DNA from: an uncultured Duganella sp. | GTDB lineage: Bacteria > Pseudomonadota > Gammaproteobacteria > Burkholderiales > Burkholderiaceae | NCBI GenBank assembly: GCA_946482335.1 | Contig: CAMLRG010000062.1 | Location: 1 to 28,719, forward strand | Reading direction: 5' to 3' | DNA: 28,719 nucleotides | Part shown: positions 7,782 to 14,292 of the stretch, piece after piece | Layout: each line of letters starts with the position of its first letter | Numbering within the stretch: position 1 is the first letter of the stretch | Translations under genes and position numbers: made by a program | The notes under the pieces: generated by a model | The model's input: the letters and a program-made list of their open reading frames with translations, nothing else | Told to the model about the DNA's origin: nothing | Databases searched by the model: none

Positions 7782-8332
7782 CCAGCGGCGCGACGGTGGG
7801 ACCGGGGCCTGTTGGGGACCTACGCCCTGCCAGGCCTGTCGCGAGAAAGTGCTATTTTCGGGTCAAATTGGTCACGCGTTATGCCGCCATTGTCGGCGAC
7901 GATCTTGTGCACAACGGCATGACCATGTCGCCGAACCGCTTCGCGCAGATGAGCCTTGGATCCGTGCGCAATGCCTGGCATGTCATCCGCGTCCTGCTGC
8001 CCGGCGAACGCGAATTGAAACTTGCGCTGCGGCTACGCGGCTGAAGCACAGGCGCGCCGCAATGCGAACCGGCCGGCGCTGACCTCACCTGCCGCGCCCA
8101 GCACCACCAGCGCGCCCGCCGGCGCCACGCCCGCCCTGCCGCCCGCGCCCAAGCGCCGGCCACGTCCCCCATATGCTGTACCTGCCGCGCCTGCGTCCCG
8201 GTGCCGAAGAACGCCGCCGCAGCTACCGCCGCGCGGAAGACCTCGTGCTCGACTGAAGCCGCCGCCCAGGTTGAAGCGCCCCGACCCTTCGCGTATGCTT
8301 GTCGCTTCTTCATTTTCCCGGACCAAAGACAA
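7782..8332. other. Stretch without a confident gene; possible gene remnants
   Basis: About 550 bp between the cupin promoter and the DUF885 gene. Two short rightward open stretches are visible. One spans about 7864-8044 and ends in the coding-like tail MTMSPNRFAQMSLGSVRNAW..., with no ribosome binding site and only a TTG near its start. The other, 8173-8256, is a 27-codon ORF starting MLYLPRLRPGAEERRR. I recognise neither. The part 8045-8160 is low-complexity C/G-rich sequence. No hairpin with a T-tract, tRNA or convincing promoter is evident. Decayed gene fragments or unannotated small proteins are both possible. Confidence 0.4.
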
Positions 8333-10147
8333 ATGAACCATCGTATGACCCTCGGCGCGCTGGCCGCCGCCATCCTGCTGGCCTACGCCCCGGTGCACGC
8401 CCAAGCCGCCGCCAAACCCGCCGCCACCGCGCAAGCCCCGGCCAAAAGCAGCGAGGCAGCGAAAAAGCAATTCTGGGCCCTGGCCGACGAGTACTACGAT
8501 GCCATCGCCAAATACGACCCGGTCGGCGCCACCCAGAATGGCGACAACCGCTTCGACGACCAGATCGGCAGCGCCATCGCGCCCGCCACGCGCGCCCGGC
8601 AATTCGAGCTGTACCGCGCTTTCAGCAAGCGCCTGCAAGCCATCCCGCGCGCCCAGCTGAACCGCGGCGACCGCATCAGCTACGACGTGATGGCCTTCGA
8701 GCTCAAGACGTATCTGGCCTACGAACCCTTCCCCGAGCACTTGCTGCCGATCGAGCACATGAGCAGCATGCCGGTCACCCTGGCCAACTTTTCCAGCGGC
8801 GACGGCCCGCAGCCGCTGACCACGGTCAAGGAATATGAAGCCTACCTGAACCGCCTGAACCAGTTGCCGGCCTGGATCGACCAGGCCATCGCCAACATGA
8901 AGCAAGGCATGGCCCAGGGCATCACCCAGCCCAAGGCCATCATGCAGGCCGCGCTGCCGCAATTCCAGAAACTGGTCAGCGAAACGCCGGAAAAGAACAT
9001 CTATTTCACGCCGGTGAACAAGTTCCCGGCCAGCTTCAGCGACGCCGACAAGCAGCGCCTGGCCGCCGCCTACCGCGCCGCCGTGGCCGACAAGCTGAAC
9101 CCGGCGCTGGCCAAGCTGGCGGCCTTCGTGGAAAAGGAATACATCCCGGCCTGCCGCACCAGCACCGGCTGGAACGCCCTGCCCAATGGCGCGGCCTGGT
9201 ACAAGGTGCGCATCGCCGATGCCACCACCACCAGCAAGAGCGCGGAAGAGATCCACCAGACCGGCTTGCGCGAAGTGGCGCGCATCCAGGCCGAATACGC
9301 CAAACTGGGGCCGAAGCTGGGTTATGATGGCCCGGCCGCCGGCCTGCCGACCTGGGTCGCGCAGCAGCCCAAGTTCTTCCCCTTCAAGACCGAAGAGGAA
9401 GTGCAAGCCGTGTACCACAAGCTCAACGACGTGCTCGACACCAAGCTGCCGGCCATGTTCACCCTGATCCCGAAAGCCAAGCTGGACTTGCGCCTGGAGC
9501 CTGAACTGAGCCGCGACACCGCGTCCGACCATTACACCGCGCCGGCGCTGGACGGTTCGCGCCCCGGTGTGTTCTGGTCGGTGGTCACCGATCCGAAGAA
9601 GTACGGCAGCACCGGCATGAACACCCTGTTCCTGCACGAAGGCAAACCGGGCCACCACTTCCACATCGCCCTGATGCAGGAACTGGACATGCCGAAATTC
9701 CGCAAGTTCGGCGGCAACACCGCCTTCACCGAAGGCTGGGCGCTGTACGCCGAAACCCTGGGCAAGGAAATGGGCATGTTCGAGGACCCGGCGCAATACT
9801 TCGGCCATTTGAACGATGAAATGCTGCGCGCGGTGCGCCTGGTGGTCGACACCGGCATGCACGCCAAGGGCTGGACGCGCGAGCAATCGATCCAGTACAT
9901 GACCGACACCCTGGGCGATGCCGACGTCGCGCGCAACCAGACCGAACGCTACATGGTGTGGCCGGCGCAAGCGCTGGCGTACAAGACGGGCGCGCTGAAG
10001 ATCCAGGAATTGCGCGCCAAAGCCGAAAAGGCGCTGGGCAGCAAGTTCACCCTGGCCAAGTTCCACGCCGTGGTCCTGGGTGACGGCACCGTGCCGCTGG
10101 CCCTGCTCGAATCCAAGGTCGACGCCTGGATCGCCGCAAGCCGCTGA
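8333..10147 (+). CDS. DUF885 family secreted metallopeptidase-like protein
   Basis: The 604-residue protein opens with a Sec signal peptide (MNHRMTLGALAAAILLAYAPVHA, cleaved near residue 23) and an Ala/Pro-rich linker to about 43. A DUF885 domain fills the rest. The probable zinc site is FLHEGKPGHHFH at about 433-444 (HEGxPGHH, a variant of HExxH), with the downstream glutamate in FTEGWALYAE near 464. DUF885 members are distantly related to M32/M3-type peptidases, and hydrolysis of peptides in the periplasm is the usual expectation. The ATG at 8333 is chosen because the 44 in-frame codons upstream are low-complexity and would hide the signal peptide. A second ATG at 8345 is possible. It appears monocistronic, followed by a hairpin at 10156. 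Confidence 0.92.
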   Translation: MNHRMTLGALAAAILLAYAPVHAQAAAKPAATAQAPAKSSEAAKKQFWALADEYYDAIAKYDPVGATQNGDNRFDDQIGSAIAPATRARQFELYRAFSKRLQAIPRAQLNRGDRISYDVMAFELKTYLAYEPFPEHLLPIEHMSSMPVTLANFSSGDGPQPLTTVKEYEAYLNRLNQLPAWIDQAIANMKQGMAQGITQPKAIMQAALPQFQKLVSETPEKNIYFTPVNKFPASFSDADKQRLAAAYRAAVADKLNPALAKLAAFVEKEYIPACRTSTGWNALPNGAAWYKVRIADATTTSKSAEEIHQTGLREVARIQAEYAKLGPKLGYDGPAAGLPTWVAQQPKFFPFKTEEEVQAVYHKLNDVLDTKLPAMFTLIPKAKLDLRLEPELSRDTASDHYTAPALDGSRPGVFWSVVTDPKKYGSTGMNTLFLHEGKPGHHFHIALMQELDMPKFRKFGGNTAFTEGWALYAETLGKEMGMFEDPAQYFGHLNDEMLRAVRLVVDTGMHAKGWTREQSIQYMTDTLGDADVARNQTERYMVWPAQALAYKTGALKIQELRAKAEKALGSKFTLAKFHAVVLGDGTVPLALLESKVDAWIAASR

Positions 10148-10155
10148 CCGCCGGT

Positions 10156-10185
10156 CCCGTGCCGCACCCCGCGGTGGGGCACGGG
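10156..10185. terminator. Hairpin between convergent genes
   Basis: CCCGTGCC (10156-10163) pairs with GGCACGGG (10178-10185), with a further CACC/GGTG pairing inside. It lies between the ends of the DUF885 and thioesterase genes, where a shared terminator is expected. There is no strong T-run on either side, so it may be an inefficient or Rho-assisted terminator. Confidence 0.55.
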
Positions 10186-10193
10186 CCGCGCCC

Positions 10194-10637
10194 TTATTTC
10201 TTGATGGCGTAACGCTTCAGGCGCTGGATCACGAGCTCCGGCAGCGCCGTGATCTGCTTGGCGTGGTTGGCGAACACGATTTGCTGGCGGCCCACGCCGA
10301 CCGGGTGGCCGTTGGCATAGAAGCGGAATTCCAGCCACAGCGAGCAGCGCCGCACATCGTAGGTGTTGACTTCCACGTCGATCTCCTGGAACGGGAACGT
10401 CTCCTGGATGTAATCCTGCGACGCATGTTTGGTGATCCACACCCCCTGGTCTTTCAACAGGTCGCGCGCAATGCAGTCGAACAGCATTTTCTCGCGGCAA
10501 ATGCCCTGCCATTCGAAATAGCGGGCGAAGTACGTATTGCCGTAAGCGTTAGAGTCCTTCAGGTACACCGACAGCTTGTGGTGGAAGGTGAGCGCGGCGG
10601 CCGGGGTGTCATCGTTAAGGGGGGCGTGCATGTACAT
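10194..10637 (-). CDS. Hotdog-fold acyl-CoA thioesterase (4HBT family)
   Basis: This is a 147-residue cytoplasmic protein of the 4-hydroxybenzoyl-CoA thioesterase type. The active-site helix motif is YLKDSNAYGNTYFARYFEWQ, with D28 at the position of the catalytic aspartate and the downstream F/Y-rich helix. The strands IDVEVNTYDVRRCSLWLEFRF and GRQQIVFA complete a hotdog fold. It should hydrolyse an acyl-CoA or acyl-ACP thioester; the acyl group cannot be told. The start at 10637 has GGAGA 7 nt upstream, and a second ATG lies two codons in (10631). It is divergent from the 7TM histidine kinase, with a perfect FNR-type box and a separate 14-bp palindrome in the shared gap. Confidence 0.82.
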   Translation of the reverse strand: MYMHAPLNDDTPAAALTFHHKLSVYLKDSNAYGNTYFARYFEWQGICREKMLFDCIARDLLKDQGVWITKHASQDYIQETFPFQEIDVEVNTYDVRRCSLWLEFRFYANGHPVGVGRQQIVFANHAKQITALPELVIQRLKRYAIKK

Positions 10638-10658
10638 GTACTAGTCTCCAAAATTGCA

Positions 10659-10672
10659 CTGGCAACTGCCAG
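10659..10672. promoter_or_regulatory. 14-bp palindrome in the thioesterase promoter region
   Basis: CTGGCAACTGCCAG is a pair of 6-bp arms (CTGGCA/TGCCAG) around AC. It lies 22-35 bp upstream of the thioesterase ATG. Read on the minus strand, a weak -10 (TATGGT, 10674-10679) sits just before it, so a protein bound here would block the thioesterase start site. The arms resemble half sites of LuxR-type regulators, but the site is shorter than a lux box. Confidence 0.4.
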
Positions 10673-10706
10673 CACCATACTTTTTGCAGATTCCCACGTT
10701 GAACTA

Positions 10707-10720
10707 TTGATAAAGATCAA
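10707..10720. promoter_or_regulatory. FNR/ANR-type box
   Basis: TTGATAAAGATCAA matches the FNR/ANR consensus TTGATNNNNATCAA at all ten fixed positions. It sits in the 144-bp gap between the thioesterase and the histidine kinase. Its centre is 77 bp from the thioesterase ATG and 68 bp from the kinase ATG. With the weak TATGGT -10 (minus strand, 10674-10679), the box would be near -46 for the thioesterase, close to the activating position. Oxygen-dependent control of one or both genes is therefore plausible. Confidence 0.6.
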
Positions 10721-10781
10721 TACTTGCGCATTTATTCCCAATAAGCTGTCAACAATCGTTTTCCTCCGCTGAGGTAAGTCC

Positions 10782-12203
10782 ATGTATGCGCTCATACCGG
10801 CCGTGGTCTCAGCCCTGTTTATCGGATATGGGCTGTTCGTGCTTCGCTCGCGCGGGCCCAGCAAGACCGCCCTGACCTTCTTCGCCGTCTGCCTGACCAC
10901 CTGCTTCTGGCAAGCGGCCTGGGCGCTGCTGTTCATGAGCCGCGATCCCGGCCTGGCGCAAGCGCTGGCGCGCCTCGGCTACTTGCCGATCCTGTTCCTG
11001 CCCACCACGCTCTACCACTTCATGATCGAGCTGACCGGGGCGCAGCGCGACCGCCCCTGGCTGTACGCCAGCTACCTGCTGTCCGGCGTGCTGGGCGTGC
11101 TGCTGCTGGCCAGCAATTGGGTGCTCGACGGCGTGCAACTGTACTTCTTCGGCTATTACCCCAAGGCCGGCTGGCTGCACCCGCTGCATCTGCTGCAAAC
11201 GGTGCTGATCGCCGGCCGCCTGATCTGGCTGCCCTACAAGCGCCAACAGCGCGCCGTCTCCACCGAGCGCACGCGCTTGCGCTATTGCCTGGTCAGCGTC
11301 GGCATTTATTCCGGCGCCGTCATCGATTACCTGTGCAATTACGGCCTCGAATGGTATCCGCCCGGCGTCGCCTTCATCGTCGCCAGCCTCGGCTTGATTG
11401 CCCTGGCCATGGTGCGCCACAACCTGCTGGCCGACCCGATGGCGGCCGCCGCCAGCATCGCCCACGAAATGCGCACGCCGCTGGCCAGCATCCGCAGCCA
11501 GACCCGGCTGCTGGCGCGCAGCTTGCCCGAATTGATCGCCGGCTACCGCCCGGCCCACCAGGGCGCCCTGGGCGCGCAGCAGTTGCAACACCTGGGCCAG
11601 ATCGCGCGCTCGATCGACGCCGAAGTATCGCGCTCGAACTTCATCGTCGACATGCTGCTGGCCTCGGCGCGCGATGGCGTGATGCAGGCCGACAGCTTCG
11701 CCCTGCATTCGGTCGGCATGTGCATCGATGAAGCGATGGCCTGTTACCCCTTCGCCGGGGCCGAGCGGGCGGCGGTGCGCGTCACCGTCAGCGAGGATTA
11801 CCAATTCCACGGCTCGGACGTGCTGCTGATGTTCGTGCTGTACAACCTGCTGAAGAACGCGCTGCTGGCGATCAAGCACAAGGGCCGCGGCACGGTGGAA
11901 GTGGAATGCTTCGTGCGCGGCCAGCACAATTGGCTGGTGGTCACCGATACCGGGGTCGGCATCGCGCCCGACGTGCTGCCGCACGTGTTCGAACCGTTCT
12001 ATACCACCCAGCGCGATGGCGGCGGCAGCGGCATGGGGCTGGCCTTCTGCAAGCGCGTGATCTGCGCCTTCGGCGGCGAGATCGGCGCCGAGTCGAGCGC
12101 GGGCAGCTACACGCGGATCGCGATCAGCCTGCCGCGCATCGCGGCCTCACCACGCCAGCCGGCCCGTAAGCATATCGCGGAACATTACCCAGTCGCCCAT
12201 TAA
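10782..12203 (+). CDS. Orphan sensor histidine kinase with 7TM N-terminal domain
   Basis: This is a 473-residue inner-membrane histidine kinase. Residues 1-215 hold about seven hydrophobic helices of the HisKA_7TM type (ALTFFAVCLTTCFWQAAWALL, then FFGYYPKAGWLHPLHLL between helices). The H-box is SIAHEMRTPLASI with H228. The ATPase domain has the N-box YNLLKNALLAI (354-364), G1 DTGVGIAP, the F-box FEPFYTT and G2 GSGMGLAFCKRV, so it looks catalytically complete. GAGGTAA precedes the ATG at 10782. No response regulator is next to it. The kinase domain ends near 453, and the last 19 residues are encoded across the 3' end of the convergent DUF962 gene. The signal is unknown; a small membrane-soluble molecule is possible for this architecture. 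Confidence 0.9.
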   Translation: MYALIPAVVSALFIGYGLFVLRSRGPSKTALTFFAVCLTTCFWQAAWALLFMSRDPGLAQALARLGYLPILFLPTTLYHFMIELTGAQRDRPWLYASYLLSGVLGVLLLASNWVLDGVQLYFFGYYPKAGWLHPLHLLQTVLIAGRLIWLPYKRQQRAVSTERTRLRYCLVSVGIYSGAVIDYLCNYGLEWYPPGVAFIVASLGLIALAMVRHNLLADPMAAAASIAHEMRTPLASIRSQTRLLARSLPELIAGYRPAHQGALGAQQLQHLGQIARSIDAEVSRSNFIVDMLLASARDGVMQADSFALHSVGMCIDEAMACYPFAGAERAAVRVTVSEDYQFHGSDVLLMFVLYNLLKNALLAIKHKGRGTVEVECFVRGQHNWLVVTDTGVGIAPDVLPHVFEPFYTTQRDGGGSGMGLAFCKRVICAFGGEIGAESSAGSYTRIAISLPRIAASPRQPARKHIAEHYPVAH

Positions 12204-12452
12204 GCTGTACAGCGGGTACTGGAAGGTGGCCGGGCGGTTGTGCTCGAAGAAGAAGTGGCCGACCCAGGCAAAGCCATAGCCCACCACGGGCAGCAGCCAG
12301 AGCAGCACCAGTTCCCCCGTCACCAGCACCGCCGCCAGCAGCGCCAGCACGATGGCCGAGCCGATGAAATGCAGCCGGCGGCACGTGCGGTTGGCGTGCT
12401 CTTGCAGGTAGAAGGGATAGAATTCCTTAAACGTCCGATAACGCGTTGCCAT
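12147..12452 (-). CDS. Mpo1-like (DUF962) membrane protein
   Basis: This is a 101-residue protein of the DUF962/Mpo1-like family. Yeast Mpo1 is an Fe(II) dioxygenase that alpha-oxidises 2-hydroxy fatty acids. The hallmark motifs are EHANRTCRRLHFIG (H19, H28) and VGHFFFEHNRPATF (H66, H71), so all four conserved histidines are present. Two hydrophobic hairpin helices (about 30-63) fit membrane embedding. The start at 12452 agrees with the usual family opening RYRTFKEFYPFYL. It overlaps the upstream regulator gene by 26 bp on the same strand, suggesting coupled translation, and overlaps the histidine kinase gene by 57 bp on the other strand. Confidence 0.87.
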   Translation of the reverse strand: MATRYRTFKEFYPFYLQEHANRTCRRLHFIGSAIVLALLAAVLVTGELVLLWLLPVVGYGFAWVGHFFFEHNRPATFQYPLYSLMGDWVMFRDMLTGRLAW

Positions 12453-13062
12453 GGTCTGCCCCCGCTTGCACTTCCTGGACGATGTGATCGAGGTCGGTGT
12501 CGTCGCCCAGCACGAACACCTTGCGGTCTGCCAGCATCTTGAGGATGAACGGTTGCTGCTCGCGCAAGCGGCGCTGGAAATCGTCCACCGAATACAGGTT
12601 GGGATTGATCTTGCGGCGCAGGATGCGCTCGGCCACCGGTAAACGGTTCAGCAATTCGCCATAGGTGGTGTTTTCGCCGATCAGCAACAATTCCACCGGC
12701 GTGGTGGAATCTTCCGCTTCCTTCACCGTGGTGCCGTACACGAAGGCCACGCTCAATTGCCGGCGCATGGGCGCCAGCGCCGAATTGAGCACGCTCACCA
12801 GGCCGAAGGTTTTCTTGACCAGGCTGGCCAGTTCGGGATAGACCAGGTTGTCTTTGTTGGGGCGGAATTGGCGCACATTGCCGATGCGTTCGGACACGAT
12901 CAAGCCCGATTCATGCAAGCGCTTGAGTTCGCGCTGCGCCGACGCGCTGCCCAGCCCGGTCAGGCGCATGATTTCATTGAGGTGGAACCCCTCATTCACG
13001 CGCACAAACAGCAGGCCCAGCAATTTTTGCTGGGCGGGAGTAAACAGGGCCGAGGCGATCAT
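12427..13062 (-). CDS. HTH transcriptional regulator with degenerate nucleotidyltransferase domain
   Basis: The 211-residue protein starts with a winged HTH (about 5-70; FHLNEIMRLTGLGSASAQREL, GLIVSERIGNVRQF). This is followed by a pol-beta-type minimal nucleotidyltransferase domain (about 100-200). In active relatives the second domain has GS...DxD. Here the GS position is YGTT (109-112) and the DxD region reads TPVELLLIG (121-129), so both metal-binding aspartates are lost (to P and E). It probably acts only as a DNA-binding regulator with a folded but inactive sensor domain. There is no ribosome binding site, and TAAAAT ends 9 nt before the ATG, which fits a leaderless message. It overlaps the DUF962 gene downstream and follows the LacI gene by 39 bp. 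Confidence 0.8.
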   Translation of the reverse strand: MIASALFTPAQQKLLGLLFVRVNEGFHLNEIMRLTGLGSASAQRELKRLHESGLIVSERIGNVRQFRPNKDNLVYPELASLVKKTFGLVSVLNSALAPMRRQLSVAFVYGTTVKEAEDSTTPVELLLIGENTTYGELLNRLPVAERILRRKINPNLYSVDDFQRRLREQQPFILKMLADRKVFVLGDDTDLDHIVQEVQAGADHGNALSDV

Positions 13063-13101
13063 AGACCAAATTTTAGCATGGTCGCCGCGCGGCCCGCGCC
13101 G

Positions 13102-14196
13102 CTATTTTTTGGCGGGCGGGCGCATGCGCGGGGCGGCGTCGGACTGGCGCCGCACCAGGGTCGAGTCCATCACCAGGTGCTCGGGTTCGCGCGGCGTGCC
13201 CTCGCGCTGGGCGCGGATTTGCTGCACCAGGAAAGTCACCGCGGTTTCCGCCATGTCGGCGATCGGCTGGCGCACCGTGGTCAATTCCGGCCAGATGGTG
13301 GTGGCCAGGGCGGTGTCGTCGAAGCCGGCCACGGTCAGGTCGCCCGGCACGTCCAGTCCCATGCGGTGGGCGATGGCCACCGTGGCGGCCGCCATGTCGT
13401 CGTTGCTGGCGAACACGGCGGTCGGGCGGTGTTCCAGGCCCAGCAGCTGCTCGGCCGCGTCCAGGCCGGAGCGGTAGGTGAACATGCCCTGCACCGTCAA
13501 TTCCGGCGGCATGGCCAAGCCCTTGTCGGCCATGGCGGACTGGAAGCCGGCCAGGCGGCGCGCACTGGCGGTCTGGTTGGGATGGCCGATCACGAAGCCG
13601 ATGCGCTGGTGGCCCAGCGCGATCAGGTGGCTGGTCATGCGGTAGGCGGCCTGGTAATCGTCGATGCTGACGGCGCTGACGCGCTGGTCGGGCTGGCCGC
13701 AGGCCACCGTCACGGCCGGCACCTGGGCGCGCGCCACCAGGTCGATCAGGCTGGGCGTGTCGCACAAGGGCGGCGGCAGGATCACGCCGTCGACGCCATT
13801 GTCGAGCAAGCGCTGGGTCTTGTCCTTCCATTGCTCGCCTTCGCACTTTTCCACCACCAGCTGCACATTGTTGAGCGAAGCCTGGTTCAGCAAGCCGACC
13901 AGGAATTCGGTCAGGTAGCCGGCCGACGGGTTGGAGTACAGGAAGCCGATGCGCACCGGGCGCACCCCGGCCAGGCGGCGCGCCGCCTGGTTCGGCACAT
14001 AGTTCAGCGCGGCCACCGCTTCGTCGACTTTGCGCCGGGTGCTGGCGCGCACGTTGGGGTCGCCATTCATCACGCGCGACACCGTCATCGGCGACACGCC
14101 GGCCAGCTTGGCCACGTCGGACATGGTCGGCGCCCCGCCGCGCGGCACATCCGCCGCTGCGGTTTCCCCTGTCGGCTCTACCTTCTTCCTCGCCAT
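13102..14196 (-). CDS. xylR: LacI-family regulator, probable xylan/xylose repressor (XylR-like)
   Basis: This is a 364-residue LacI/GalR regulator. A 24-residue N-terminal extension precedes the HTH (MSDVAKLAGVSPMTVSRVMNG, about 25-45) and hinge helix (NQAARRLAG). A periplasmic-binding-protein-like effector domain follows (about 78-345; IGFLYSN, GVDGVILPPP, HQRIGFVIGHP, AVFASNDDMAAATVAIA, VAGFDDTALATTIWP). It sits at the edge of the xylan genes, and palindromes with the LacI-type central CG lie in front of its own gene and in both divergent promoters of the locus. This supports a role as their regulator, including autoregulation. Effector identity (xylose, xylobiose or aldouronate) is inference. 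Xanthomonas and Caulobacter XylR proteins of this family recognise a very similar box. It follows the GH67 gene on the same strand, so some read-through transcription is likely. Confidence 0.88.
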   Translation of the reverse strand: MARKKVEPTGETAAADVPRGGAPTMSDVAKLAGVSPMTVSRVMNGDPNVRASTRRKVDEAVAALNYVPNQAARRLAGVRPVRIGFLYSNPSAGYLTEFLVGLLNQASLNNVQLVVEKCEGEQWKDKTQRLLDNGVDGVILPPPLCDTPSLIDLVARAQVPAVTVACGQPDQRVSAVSIDDYQAAYRMTSHLIALGHQRIGFVIGHPNQTASARRLAGFQSAMADKGLAMPPELTVQGMFTYRSGLDAAEQLLGLEHRPTAVFASNDDMAAATVAIAHRMGLDVPGDLTVAGFDDTALATTIWPELTTVRQPIADMAETAVTFLVQQIRAQREGTPREPEHLVMDSTLVRRQSDAAPRMRPPAKK

Positions 14197-14254
14197 TTGC
14201 TGAAATGACCCTTGTGTTTGAACAACGGGACTCTACCACAGGCGGGGCCTAAAG

Positions 14255-14288
14255 TGGCTGCGCCTACCACAATATGGTAGCGCAACCA
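14255..14288. promoter_or_regulatory. Two XylR-type operator sites upstream of the LacI-family gene
   Basis: TGGTAGCGCAACCA (14275-14288) is a near-perfect 14-bp palindrome with central CG. It differs by one base from the site at 16522. A weaker 15-bp relative, TGGCTGCGCCTACCA, lies at 14255-14269. Both sit 60-90 bp upstream of the regulator's start, consistent with autoregulation. The octamer CTACCACA occurs here at 14264 and again at 14233, nearer the start. Confidence 0.65.
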
Positions 14289-14292
14289 GCCA

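Noticed and set aside
8045..8160. Possible CRISPR or tandem repeat in the GC-rich low-complexity block
   Set aside because: Only short C/G runs are present, with no repeated unit of fixed length.
8033..10066. 677-codon minus-strand frame opposite the DUF885 gene
   Set aside because: Composition shadow of a gene with clear signal peptide and active-site motifs.
14233..14271. CTACCACA direct repeat 31 bp apart upstream of the LacI-family gene
   Set aside because: Each copy is explained as a half of the operator motif or its degenerate relative; no separate meaning is needed.
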